From an uncultured Mycoplasma sp. (GTDB lineage Bacteria; Bacillota_I; Bacilli_A; Mycoplasmatales; Mycoplasmoidaceae): DNA of 64,000 nt. Below are positions 21,499 through 35,919 of this stretch, in pieces; positions within the stretch are counted from its first letter, which is position 1, and every line of letters starts with the position of its first letter. The notes below the pieces were generated by a model, which had not been told where the DNA came from, ran no database searches, and was given only the letters and a program-made list of their open reading frames with translations. Location of the stretch: NCBI GenBank assembly GCA_947648205.1, contig CANSNC010000001.1, positions 62,001-126,000 on the forward strand, given 5' to 3'. Both the position numbers and the translations under genes were made by a program.

Positions 21499-24111
21499 AT
21501 GTCAATTAAGCATAAAAAAAATAGCTATATTGATGATATAATTTTTGATTCTAATCTTGATTTTGAAAATAGAGCAGAAACAGATTTATTGATTCGTGAA
21601 GAAGCTAAACACTTAGCACAGAAATATTTAGCACAAGATAAATTGGAGTTGGCAAGTAATGCCAATAATCCTTTTGCTTCTACTTTGGAAAAATTAGAAG
21701 AAGGAACTCTTAAAAATGTAGAAGAAATTAAAAGAAGCAATGATACTTGAGAAGAAAGTAAAAACATCTTGTCTAGAATAGAATCAAAATTAATTGACTT
21801 TGATAATGAACTAAAACAATTGAAATATGGTCATAATGACAATAACTCTTTTGATACCCCTTTAAATGAAAACAATAATGATGTAATTTCTAGTATTAAA
21901 AAAACATTGGTGGAAAACAATGATAGTTTAAAAGATGCTTTTGGTGCAATGATTAACCAATTGTCTGAAGTAATAAATGGTACTAAAATATCAAAAACAG
22001 ATAATGTTCAATTAAAAGAAATTGATAAAAATGATGAAGAAATTATTATTGAGCCAATTCAATTTGATGATAATGATGTTTTGAATGAAGTTAAAGTTGA
22101 TAATGTAATATCTTTAGAAGACTTTGAAATTGATGATTCAGATTTAGATAAAAAATCTAATCCAACTATGAATGTTAATTCTGAAGAATTAGATCAATTG
22201 AAAAACAAACAAAATGAATTAGTTAATGTTCAAGAAAAATTAAATAAAGAAATAGAAATCATTAAAAAAAGTATTAATGATTATATTTTGGCAAGTGAAT
22301 ATTCAAATAAAACTATTTTGGAACAAACTATTGATAATGCACATAGATTATCACTTGATGTTAATGTTGTCAAAGAACAATATTCTAATTTGGAAAATGA
22401 AATAAATAAAATATATTCAACATGATTGGATAACAATCAATTGTTGACTAATCTTGAAAACTTGTTAATAGATTTAAGTCATAAAAATGAAAATTTAGTT
22501 GATGAAAAATATTTATATAATGAAGAAATTGCACGTAAAACAACTGATAATGAAAAATATATTAATGAAATTTCAATTGAATCAAATAATTTAAAAAATT
22601 CTATTGAAAAAATCAATGAAAGACTTTCTTTGGTAGAAGATTTATCAAATTCTTTTAATCCTAATGATTATGTAAAAAATAATTTAACTGAAACAATGAT
22701 TGATGAGGTTAAAACTATTTCAAAGAATATTGTTGAAGAAGCTTTAGTTGAAAGAAATTTATTTGATCCAAAACAAATAATAACAAGAGAAAGAGTTATT
22801 GATGAAGTTATGGATAGTGATATATTCAATTACTCATTAGAAAAGAAAATCCAACAAACTATTATTGATGAAAAATTGGATAGAAAATTAGATGAATCAG
22901 ATAAGTTAGAAATGCTAACATACACAATTAATTCTGATAAATTTAAAAATATTATTTCTTCAGAAGTTAACTATGTTTCTAATGATATTAAATTAGAATT
23001 AAATGATAGATTTACAAAATTAAGAGATGATTTCCATAACACTAACTGTTATAACTCAAATAAATTTATAGAACTTGAAACAAAATTAGATTCTAAAGAA
23101 GATTTTTTACAAAAAAGCGAAATTATTGAAATGGTTTTTGCTTCTAAGGAATTGGAAGATATCATTAATGATAAATTAATTTATGTTGTTAATGAACAAT
23201 TAGATGATTTAAAAGAATCAATGAGTGTCATAGAAAATAAAATTTTAAATAGTGTAAAAAGATATTTAGATGAAGATATTCAAGATAATTTAAAAAAGGA
23301 AATCATTGATTCAAAAGATATTAGACAGAAAATTAAAAATGAATCATTAAATGCAATTTATCATGAATTAAATGAACGTGATAAACAATATGAAGATCAA
23401 AAGAAAGAAATTCTTCAAAATTATGAAGCTTTATTTGAAAATAATAGAATTTTAGAAAATCTTGAAAAATTAATTTTAAAACAAGTAGAAGAAATTGAAG
23501 GTTTCAAAAAAGATAAAGAAAACTCATTTGAAATAGCAATTGATAAGATTAATGCTCAAAAGGCAGAAATTGATTACTTAAAGGAAAAAGTTTTTGAAAT
23601 TTATGGTAAAGATCTTGTGATAAATAGTTCTCCTGAACAAGTATATGAAAATGAAGTTTATGAAAAAGTAAAACAAATAACTGCAAGTTTAGTAAGAGAG
23701 GAAATTAAGAAATTAAATTTAATTTCCACAGCAAATAGTACTAATAATAGTCCAGTTATTACTACCCCAATTTTTATTGATGATAATAAAGAAGAAGTGA
23801 GTGATTTTTTCAAAAATAGAATAAAAGATATTCTAACTAAGCTTGAAGAAAATTATGAATCTGTCAAATTAGATGAAAAAATACCTCTAGCAGATGAATT
23901 TAAATTTAATTTAAATGATTTAAAAATTGATTTAGATGATTTAAAAGAGTCAAATCTAAATAATGCAGTTGAAACTGAAGATGATTTTGGTTGATTTTAT
24001 GAGCAAGAATTTAAAGCTCACAAAGAAGAAAAGGAACAGTTAGGTAAAAAAAATAGTAATTTATCAGATGATCAATTACTTAATTACAGTATTCTAGATG
24101 ATAAAAAATAG
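21499..24111 (+). CDS. Coiled-coil cluster protein 5 (870 aa)
   Basis: ATG 21499 is chosen over ATG 21478 because AAGGGG at 21487-21492 lies 6 nt before it. The N-terminus (residues 1-80) is Ala/Glu-rich with a Leu-Ile-Arg-Glu-Glu-Ala-Lys-His-Leu-Ala stretch. Three cluster-motif copies occur: after a UGA-Trp at 21748 (WEESKN), after a UGA-Trp at 22423 (WLDNN), and near 23440. Between them are repeated short helices of the form Val-x-x-Ile/Val-x-x-x-Glu-x-Leu (about residues 400-620) and long coiled coils. An acidic C-terminus with one UGA-Trp (23992) ends at TAG 24111. No membrane segment. Function unknown; co-transcription with its neighbours is likely. Confidence 0.86.
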
Positions 24112-24135
24112 GCAATAAATATAAAGAGGTATTTT

Positions 24136-26466
24136 ATGAAAAATAATGATATTTTTAAATTTGATATAAGTGAAAAATGTGAAAGAATTATTGAACTAGA
24201 AAATAATCCTGAATTTAAAAAATTGCCATATCATCAACAAGTAATTTTATTAACTGGTGAAAAACTTCTTCAAATTGACCAAAAACTTAGAATGCAAACA
24301 AATTATTTAAATGATTTTATATTGCAGTATGGTAATGCTATTTCTGATATTGCAACTAATCAAAAAAATATTCAATCTTTTATTAAAAATTTAATCAAAC
24401 AAGAAACTTTAAATTTAACACGTGATTTGAAAGAAAATGGTGCAATACCTTCAGTTGATGAACAAAAAATAGTTGATTTAATTGAGGAAAAATATAGTGA
24501 AGAAATTTCTAACATGGAAACACGTTTAGAATATGCAACTAAACAAACAATTAAAAATTTTGATGAAACAATTTATGATACATTAGAAAAAATTGATAAT
24601 TTAACTCAATTTGAAATAAAGGCAAAAGAAGAATTGCAAAAAAATCAAGACAGAATTTATTTAATTGAAGAAGAAATTGCAAGACAAAAAGAAATTAATG
24701 AAACATTAGAAGAGTCTTTTAATAAACGTATATCAGAATTATCAAAATTAGATGGGCATTTTGATACAAATTCTTCAATATTTAACTATAAATATTATGA
24801 TTCAAGATTTGATACTATTGAAGAACTTGAATCTTTCATAAAAGATGAGTCTAAAAAAATAGCTAAAGAAGAAGTAGAAAAATACATACATGACTATAAT
24901 TTATTTTCTGAAGATAGAAATGATGAATTGATTGAAAAGCTATTTGAAGAAGGTCAATTAAAAGAATCAGAAGTTTCAAAAGTTTATAAACTTCAACTTG
25001 AAAATAATAATAAAATGAATGATCTTGAATATTTATTAGATGAACAAAATAGACAAATTAAATTACTATCTGAAGATAGACAAAATTTAGTACAAACTTT
25101 ATCTGAAGTTTTAAAAAATAAAGATGTAGATATTTCAAAAATTTTAGAAACAATGCCTTTCAAAAATTTTAATGATGAATTTATTTATAAGGAAAGATCT
25201 GATAGCAAGAATGCATATGATATAAATCCATCAAATATTTTGAATAGCAATGAAATGGAAATATTAGTTAAGAAACAAGCAATAGAATTAGTTAAAGAGA
25301 AAATTGCTTTATTAAATAAGAAAAAAATTGAAAATACAAATTTAAAAGAAGTTCATGATGCTAATTTTGAAGACAAAGAATTACAGAAATACTTTGATCA
25401 AGCAAACAAAAAAATTGCAGCATTAGAATCACAACTTAAAGAACAAATCAAAGAAAATGATAATTTAAAAAATGATTTATTTGATGAAATATCTAAAAAT
25501 AATTTAGATGCACAAAATAATGAATTTATATTAAAAAATAATGATAACATTATTAATGATATAGATAGTATAGATTGAGAAAATTTAACTGATGAGGAAC
25601 TTATGAAACATAATTATTACAATGGAACAACACCAATTCCAGGTACAAAAATTACTAGAATTAATAATTATAAAATAAACAATGATTTTAATTCTTCAAA
25701 TTTTAGTAGTGATGCACAACATTTAATTAAACAAGATGCTGAAAAGATTGCTAATGAAAAAGAAAGTAATAATTTTGGTTCTGCTTGACAAGAAAGTAAT
25801 CAAAAACTTCTTGATTTAGAAAATTTAATTTCAAGACAAGAAGAAGAAATTAAAAGATTAAAAACTAAGGATACAGTTGCTACAAGTGGTGATAAAAATA
25901 CTTTAAGTAACATTGATGAATCAATAAAAGAAGCATTAATGAGATTGCAAGATTTATCTTCAGCTCAAGAAAAAACTAAAAAAGAAATTGAAGAAACTAA
26001 TAGAAAGATTCATGATTTGGAATCTCAATTAAGAAAGTCTAAATCTAGTGATATTGAAGAAGAACTTGCAAGAAAAGAACTTGATAAATTAATGGAAGAA
26101 AAATATAGTAGTAAACCTAATTATCAAGATATTAATTATTCAGATGAAATAAAGAAAATTGAAGCTGAACGTAGAAAAATAGAAGAAACTTTAGAATTAG
26201 AAAGAATCAGATTGTTATCTGAGATTGAAGCTAATAGAAAAAAATTAGAAGAGGCTCCTGTAGTAACTGAAGTTCCAGTTCAACAAGCACCTATTGCTAC
26301 ACAATTAGTTGAAGAAAAACCTAAAAAAATTGAAACTACTCCTCAACCAAAAGAAGAAGTTAAATTTGTTTTAGAAGCTCCTAAAAAGAAAAGAAAACAA
26401 CAATTGTTTTTTGAAATTAAAACTCATTCTACTCCAAAACTTACAAGAGCTGACTTAGAAAAATAA
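24136..26466 (+). CDS. Coiled-coil cluster protein 6 (776 aa), with Pro-rich basic C-terminal tail
   Basis: It starts at ATG 24136 behind AAGAGG and ends at TAA 26466 before a terminator. Coiled coil covers about residues 80-235, 285-345, 410-465 and 550-700. Cluster-motif copies lie near 24990 and directly after a UGA-Trp at 25786 (SAWQESNQKLLDLENL). Residues about 480-550 are less regular (YYNGTTPIPGTK). The tail from about 705 is Pro/Val/Glu-rich (VVTEVPVQQAP) and ends with a basic patch (KKKRKQQ) and a short Phe-Phe-Glu-Ile-Lys segment. Such a tail differs from the acidic helices elsewhere and could be a docking site. No signal peptide or membrane segment. Last gene of the cluster. Confidence 0.86.
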
Positions 26467-26473
26467 TATATAT

Positions 26474-26513
26474 AAATACAATTATTTGTTTTAAATGATT
26501 GTATTTTTTTATT
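26474..26513 (+). terminator. Intrinsic terminator closing the coiled-coil cluster
   Basis: AAATACAATTATTT (26474-26487) pairs with AAATGATTGTATTT (26493-26506), one G-U pair, followed by a T-run. This is the first good terminator after 8652, so the six genes could form one 17.7-kb transcript. Confidence 0.8.
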
Positions 26514-26617
26514 TTTCATTGTAAAAAAGAGTAATAATATATATATTTTATAGTTTTGTTGTTGATAAATTAGTTTAAAATTTATAAAATTTATGTATTA
26601 GTGTTTTTGAGGTATAT

Positions 26618-27187
26618 ATGTCACAAATTATTCATGCCAAAGATTTAAGACGTGGTAATACAATTATTTATAAAAATAATCTACTATTAGTTTTAGAAAA
26701 TTCATTTAATAAAACAGCAATGCGTGAAGGTATAGTTAAGTGTAAAGTTAAAAATTTAAGAACCCAAGCTATTACTACAGAAGTTTTAACAGGTGAAAAG
26801 TTAGAGCAAGCACCAGTGTCAAAAGTAAAAGCTACTTTTTCTTATTCTGAAGGTGTAAATTATATATTTATGGATAATGAAACTTTTGAAACTGTAGAAT
26901 TTCCTGTTAAAAAATTAGAATGAGAAAAAAATTTCATTGTTGATGGTATGGAAGTTAATGTTTTAAAGTACAATGAAGAAATTTTAAGTGTTGATCTTCC
27001 AGATCAAGTTACTATGGAAATTGAATTTGCTGAAGAAGCTGTTCAAGGTAATTCTGTAACAACTGCTTTGAAAAAAGCAAGACTTTCAACTGGTTATGAA
27101 TTAGATGTTCCACAATTTATTAAAACTGGTGAAAAGGTCATTATAAACACAACTAATGGAACATATGTTGGAAGAGACAATAAATAG
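26618..27187 (+). CDS. efp: Elongation factor P
   Basis: The 189-aa protein has the EF-P layout: KOW-like N-terminal domain with [15 protein letters not shown], the central OB domain, and a C-terminal OB domain ending [20 protein letters not shown] rescues ribosomes stalled at polyproline. The tip residue of the acceptor loop falls in the segment Phe-Asn-Lys-Thr-Ala-Met-Arg-Glu-Gly, where the usual Lys/Arg tip is not obvious; the loop reads differently from the E. coli Pro-Gly-Lys-Gly form. Start ATG 26618 follows a GAGG site. One UGA-Trp at 26921. It opens the efp to mtaB block. Confidence 0.95.
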
Positions 27188-27208
27188 TTTTATTTTTGGT
27201 GTAATTTT

Positions 27209-27493
27209 ATGATTAAGGTTTATTCAAATAAATTAGGTGGAATTTTTATTGAGAAAGATTTATTAAAGAATTCTTTTTTATCAATAATAAAAGATTATGT
27301 AAATTCAAAAGAGAACATTGATGTTACTTTTGATATTAAAAGAAATACTTTAAAATTTATAAATGTTCATTTTTCTAAAAAAATTTGTCTATCAAGACAG
27401 GAAGAAAAAAATTTATATGAACAATTAATTTTTGTTCTTTCAAATAAATTTCAAATCAATAACAAAATAATAACTTTTTCTTATGAAAATTAA
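27209..27493 (+). CDS. Small conserved-looking protein, possibly Asp23/Gls24-like (94 aa)
   Basis: The ORF lies between efp and nusB, where Firmicutes carry an Asp23/Gls24 gene (yqhY), and the alternating beta-strand pattern (IDVTFDIKRNTLKFINVHF) is compatible with that fold. The sequence is too short and divergent for a firm call. It starts at ATG 27209 with a weak ribosome site and its end overlaps the start of nusB by 11 nt. The family assignment is inference from position. Confidence 0.6.
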   Translation: MIKVYSNKLGGIFIEKDLLKNSFLSIIKDYVNSKENIDVTFDIKRNTLKFINVHFSKKICLSRQEEKNLYEQLIFVLSNKFQINNKIITFSYEN

Positions 27494-27908
27494 TAATAAA
27501 GAAAAAATAAATAAAAACTATAGTCTTTCCCAATGAGAAAGAAGAGTTGTTGTATTTAAATTTATATATTCATTATTAATAGATGAATTCCTAAATGACA
27601 AAGATACTGAAAAAAAGATTGAAAAAGAACTTCCAAATGATATCTATATTTTATCAATAGTTAAAGATTTTATAAAAAATAAAATAGATTATTTTAAATT
27701 ATTGCAAGATAATTTGAAAGATACTTGAAAAATAAATAGATTAGATTATGTAGATAGGGCTATAATATTTAGTGCAATTTGTGAATATAATGTTCATAAA
27801 ATTGATAAAAAAATATTAATAGACCAAGCTATAATTACATCTAAAAAATATGGTACAGATTCATCATATAAATTTATAAATTTTATTTTAGATAAGGTCA
27901 TGAAATAA
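27483..27908 (+). CDS. nusB: Transcription antitermination factor NusB
   Basis: The 141-aa reading frame is split by two UGA-Trp codons (SLSQW near residue 18 and KDTW near residue 82). The pattern is typical of NusB: a basic N-terminus followed by Arg-Arg-Val-Val-Val-Phe, a C-terminal block with Arg-x-Asp-Tyr-Val-Asp-Arg-Ala-Ile, and Lys-Lys-Tyr-Gly-Thr-Asp-x-Ser-x-Lys-Phe-Ile-Asn at the end. It binds boxA RNA with S10 and helps rRNA transcription. It overlaps the upstream ORF and ends 1 bp before rsmE. Confidence 0.88.
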
Positions 27909-27909
27909 T

Positions 27910-28614
27910 ATGCAAAGATTTAATGTGGAGAAAATTAAAAATAAAATTTTTTTTTCAGATGAAGATATCTTTCATATAAAAAAAGTGTTGAGAAAAAAAA
28001 TTGGTGATTATCTTGAATGCATTGATCAAGATAATAATTTGATTTCATCTATCATTAAATCTTTAGATCCTTTCATTGCAATTGTTGATTCAATAAAAGA
28101 ATATAATGTTATAGAAACATATCCAATTGATTTATATGTGTCTTTATTAAAGAAAAAAGAATTTGAATTTGTTGTAGAAAAAATGAATGAGTTAAACATT
28201 AATTCAATAACTCCTGTCTTTTTTAGTAGAACACAAGGTAACTTGTTGATTGATTTAGAAAGATTAAATAGAATTTCAAAAGAATCTTGTAAACAATGTA
28301 AACGACATAAAAATATTATTATTAATGCTCCTATTACATACAAAAAATTGATAGAAAAAATAAAAGAAAATAATAATTTTGTATTTGCTAATGAAAAAGA
28401 GTGTCAAAATAATTTAGATAGTGTTAAAATAAATTTTAATAAAAATATAGGACTAATTATTGGACCTGAAGGTGGTTTTATAAGTCAAGAAATAGATGAA
28501 CTTTCATCTTTGTGCTCAAGTATTGTTTTAACTAAAACAATATTAAGAGCTGAAACAGCTTGTTTATATTTAGTAAGTTGTATTATTGAGGATTATAAAA
28601 AAAATGAAAAATAA
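27910..28614 (+). CDS. rsmE: 16S rRNA m3U1498 methyltransferase RsmE
   Basis: This SPOUT-class enzyme has the conserved cofactor knot: GLIIGPEGGF near residues 178-187, then Ile-x-Glu-Leu, and LTKTILRAETACLY near 207-220. The N-terminal PUA-like region (MQRFNVEKIKNK, then DIFHIKKVLRKKIGD) is also normal. 234 aa, which fits the family. Its start abuts nusB and its end overlaps the next gene by 11 nt. Confidence 0.93.
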   Translation: MQRFNVEKIKNKIFFSDEDIFHIKKVLRKKIGDYLECIDQDNNLISSIIKSLDPFIAIVDSIKEYNVIETYPIDLYVSLLKKKEFEFVVEKMNELNINSITPVFFSRTQGNLLIDLERLNRISKESCKQCKRHKNIIINAPITYKKLIEKIKENNNFVFANEKECQNNLDSVKINFNKNIGLIIGPEGGFISQEIDELSSLCSSIVLTKTILRAETACLYLVSCIIEDYKKNEK

Positions 28615-29113
28615 AATTTTAGAATATTTTTTTACAATATCAAATATCATATTTTTTATTGGAATAGTTGTTTCAAGTATTTTGATAATTCAAGATGCAA
28701 AAAAAATTATTTTAGAACAACCAAATGGTTATGTGATAAATCCATTATTTTTTTTGCCATATATAATTTGTTTATTTATTTCAATTGTTTTATTAATAAT
28801 ATTTATGTTTTATAAACAAAATTATTTTAAACTCATAAAAATTCATGTTAAACATACGTGAATCTACTTGCATTACCTTTCTTGTTCAGTTATATTGCTT
28901 AATTTTATATTTGCCTCATTAATGTTCATTTTTGCCCCTTCACTTACAGCAAATATTATTAAATCTTATTACCTATATATTCTTATTGCTTTTGTGATAT
29001 TATTTTCATTAATATCTACTGGAGTTAATTCATATTCAAAAATAAGAATAAAAATTGAATTAGCAATCAGAAGAAGTCAAGGTAAAGAAGAAAATGTAGA
29101 AAATAAAAAATAA
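28604..29113 (+). CDS. Four-helix membrane protein of unknown function (169 aa)
   Basis: ATG 28604 is inside the end of rsmE (11-nt overlap) and the frame runs through one UGA-Trp at 28859. Hydrophobic segments lie near residues 10-30, 45-70, 88-108 and 116-138. The C-terminus is basic and charged, probably cytoplasmic. No known family is visible. Its coupling with rsmE and mtaB makes it part of the same operon. Confidence 0.82.
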
Positions 29114-29128
29114 TAAAAAGGATTATTA

Positions 29129-30430
29129 ATGAACACATTTGCAATACATACTTTAGGATGTAAAGTAAATCTATTTGAGTCGAATATAATTAAAAATGAT
29201 CTTTTGTCACATGGATTAATAGAAGTTCCATTTGATTCCAAAGCTGATATCTATATAATAAATACTTGTACAGTTACAAATAAAGCAGATGCTAAATCTA
29301 AATTTTTTATAAGAAAAGCATATAAAAATAATAATGAATCAATAATTGTTGTAGCTGGATGTATGTCACAAATTAATCCAAATTTAATGAAAGAATTAAA
29401 TATTAGTATTCAAATAGGAAATAAATATAAAAATAATATATTTGAATTAATTCAGTCTTATTTAAAAAATAAAGAAAGAATTGTCAAAATAGAAAATTTA
29501 CTTCTTGAAAAATCTTTTGAATCAAATGAAGAAAATTTTACTTTTTTAGAAAATACTAGAGCATTTATAAAAATACAAGATGGTTGTAATTTTATGTGTT
29601 CATATTGTATTATACCATTTTCAAGAGGACAACAGAGATCCCAACTATGTTCAAAAATAATCAACCAAATACAAAATTTGGTTTCTAATAATTTTAAAGA
29701 AATTGTATTAACTGGTGTAAACACTGCAGGATACTATGATGAAAATGGTGTTAACTTCTATGATTTACTTTTTAAAATTTCAAAGCTTAATGGGGACTTT
29801 AGAGTAAGAATATCTTCAGTTGAACCATTTCAAATAACAGATGAAATTGTTGATTTAATAACTTCTAATAAAAAACGTTTTTGTCAACATTGACATATTT
29901 GTCTTCAATCAGGAAGTGATAAAGTATTAAATCAAATGAATAGAAAGTATACAACTAACCAATTTTTTGATTTAATTCAAAAAATAAGATGCAAATCTCC
30001 AAATACAAATTTTACCACAGATTATATTGTTGGTTTTCCAACAGAATCTGATATTAATCATAAAGAATCATTAGAATTTCTAAATAAAATTAATCTTTAT
30101 GATATGCATATTTTTCCATATTCAGCACGAAAGGGAACAAAAGCAAGTTATATTCCAAATGTTGTAGATGATACTACTAAACATAATAGAATAAAAGAAG
30201 TACAACAATATTGTTTAATTAATAAAAGAATAAATCTTAAAAAATTTCTTAAAACTAGTGTTGAAGTTTTATTTGAAAAAAAATCAGAGAATCAAGAATA
30301 TTACTCAGGTTATAGCAATGAATATTGTAGAGTATATGTTAAATCTAATGATAATTTAGAAAATAAACTTTTGAAAGTTAAAATTACAAACATTATATTT
30401 GATGGTTTATATGGTGAATTAATTAAATAA
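29129..30430 (+). CDS. mtaB: tRNA t6A37 methylthiotransferase MtaB
   Basis: A radical-SAM enzyme that converts t6A to ms2t6A at position 37. The N-terminal cluster-binding domain has [16 protein letters not shown] and VAGCMSQ, giving the three Cys of the auxiliary [4Fe-4S] cluster. The radical SAM Cys motif is [22 protein letters not shown] motif follows a UGA-Trp near residue 256, and a TRAM-like C-terminal domain ends the protein. 433 aa is the normal family length. RBS AAAGG. tsaD, which makes the t6A substrate, is elsewhere in the window (55839). Confidence 0.94.
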
Positions 30431-30531
30431 AACTAATTTATAATCAATTAAAATAAAAAAAGAGCAATTTAGAATTAAAAAATCTTAATTGTAATTTTTT
30501 TATTTTTTTTCTTAATTTTTCAAAAAGTGTG

Positions 30532-30537
30532 TATAAT
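30532..30537 (+). promoter_or_regulatory. Candidate rrn operon promoter (-10 TATAAT)
   Basis: TATAAT lies about 63 bp before 16S. The -35 region is only loosely T-rich (TTTTTC-like), so the call rests on the -10 and on position. The weak inverted repeat at about 30460-30500 upstream may end the mtaB transcript. Confidence 0.5.
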
Positions 30538-30565
30538 TATATTGTTTGTGAAAAACACGAACAAG

Positions 30566-30594
30566 AAAGTTCTTTGAAAACTAAATAGAATCCG
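30566..30594 (+). promoter_or_regulatory. rRNA leader element and 5' arm of the 16S processing stem
   Basis: AGTTCTTTGAAAACT at 30569-30583 recurs before 23S (32263-32277). The AAAACTAAATAGAATCCG stretch (30577-30594) is perfectly complementary over 18 bp to 32223-32240 after 16S, giving the long stem that RNase III would cut. Confidence 0.8.
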
Positions 30595-30599
30595 TCAAT

Positions 30600-32113
<1,514 letters not shown>

Positions 32114-32334
32114 AACGGAGTTAATTTAGATAATTAACAAATATTAGAATATTTTAAATATTTGTGTACTTTTTATAGAAATCCAAAAAATAAATAAACC
32201 TAAATAAAAATTATTTTTTGGTCGGATTCTATTTAGTTTTGAGAGATATTTTCTCTCATGATAGTTCTTTGAAAACTGAATATTATACAATCTTTTTAGT
32301 CTAATCATATTTAATAATAGAATAAGGATACAAA
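32114..32334 (+). other. 16S-23S spacer without tRNA genes
   Basis: This AT-rich spacer has no tRNA gene. It contains the 3' arm of the 16S processing stem (32223-32240), the repeat of the leader element AGTTCTTTGAAAACT (32263-32277), and the 5' arm of the 23S processing stem (32271-32286). Confidence 0.85.
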
Positions 32335-35212
<2,878 letters not shown>

Positions 35213-35253
35213 TATTTTGAATTTTGACTAAATAAAAGAAAGATTGGCTCAAT

Positions 35254-35269
35254 ATAATATTCAGTTTTC
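35254..35269 (+). promoter_or_regulatory. 3' arm of the 23S processing stem
   Basis: ATAATATTCAGTTTTC is the exact reverse complement of 32271-32286, so the 23S precursor ends can pair to form the RNase III stem. Confidence 0.8.
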
Positions 35270-35284
35270 AGAGAATTATCAAAA

Positions 35285-35394
35285 AGATGCAGTGTTAATA
35301 TTGTAGTGGAAACACCTGTTCCCATCCCGAACACAGAAGTTAAGCACTATGAAGCCGAAGGTAGTTAATAGCGAGAATAGGAAGATGCTGCTTT
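35285..35394 (+). rRNA. rrf: 5S ribosomal RNA
   Basis: The core CCCATCCCGAACACAGAAGTTAAG is at 35321-35344, and the helix IV/V region GAAGGTAG follows. It is about 110 nt, followed by a short terminator. The terminal stem is imperfect by eye, so the ends are approximate. Confidence 0.92.
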
Positions 35395-35399
35395 AAAGA

Positions 35400-35420
35400 T
35401 GCCCAATTTTTGGGTATTTT
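35400..35420 (+). terminator. rrn operon terminator
   Basis: GCCCAA and TTGGGT form a short stem with a G-U pair, followed by ATTTTT. It lies directly after 5S. Confidence 0.65.
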
Positions 35421-35482
35421 TAATTATATGAATATAAAACTAAATTATAGTTATAAAATATATCTAATGGAGGTAAATTAAC

Positions 35483-35662
35483 ATGGCAGTGCAACAAAGA
35501 AGAGTAACTCATTCAAGAAAAGGAATGAGAAGAAGTCACCACCATTTAGAAGAACCAACACTTGTAGCTTGCAAGCAATGTGGCAAAAAAAATTTACCAC
35601 ACAGAGTTTGTAAATCATGTGGTTATTACAAAAACAAAAGTGTTCTTGCTATAGAAAGTTAG
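35483..35662 (+). CDS. rpmF: Ribosomal protein L32
   Basis: A 59-aa protein starting MAVQQRRVTHSRKGMRRSHH. A zinc-ribbon with Cys-x-x-Cys...Cys-x-x-Cys (ACKQCGKK and VCKSCGYY) gives four ligands. The length matches L32 (about 57-60 aa). GGAGG lies 9 nt before the ATG. It is a separate gene from the rRNA operon, with the small membrane ORF immediately downstream. Confidence 0.95.
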   Translation: MAVQQRRVTHSRKGMRRSHHHLEEPTLVACKQCGKKNLPHRVCKSCGYYKNKSVLAIES

Positions 35663-35668
35663 TTTTAT

Positions 35669-35851
35669 ATGGGAAATGAAAATAATAATAAATTTGATAA
35701 TGTTTCAAAGTTAATAGATAATAATAATTTTGAAAAAATTAAAGCATATCCAAAAAATAGATGATTTAATTCTTCACTAGCAATTATGTTTACTATTATT
35801 GGTGTAATGATTGGTGTTATTATTGGATGTTTGTTTATTATATTTTTGTAA
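35669..35851 (+). CDS. Small single-pass membrane protein (60 aa)
   Basis: The frame is intact only if UGA is Trp (Lys-Asn-Arg-Trp-Phe-Asn). Residues 1-32 are hydrophilic and Asn-rich; residues about 36-59 form one hydrophobic helix with Gly spacing (IIGVMIGVIIGCLFIIF). The frame starts 6 nt after rpmF and its stop codon falls at the first arm of a perfect terminator. No known family. Confidence 0.7.
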
Positions 35852-35885
35852 TCACTATTATGTAAATAATAGTGATTATTTTATT
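35850..35885 (+). terminator. Terminator after the rpmF operon
   Basis: AATCACTATTA (35850-35860) pairs perfectly over 11 bp with TAATAGTGATT (35867-35877), followed by ATTTTATTTA. Confidence 0.88.
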
Positions 35886-35919
35886 TATAATTATATGAAT
35901 GGATGTTATGGAGCATATT

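Noticed and set aside
10628-21767. Minus-strand frames across the coiled-coil cluster
   Set aside because: They are shadows of the AT-rich coding strand, with no ribosome sites or domain patterns.
30455-30505. Inverted repeat after mtaB as a clear terminator
   Set aside because: The pairing is short and interrupted; only a weak possibility.
32114-32334. tRNA genes in the 16S-23S spacer
   Set aside because: No cloverleaf or T-loop consensus is seen there.
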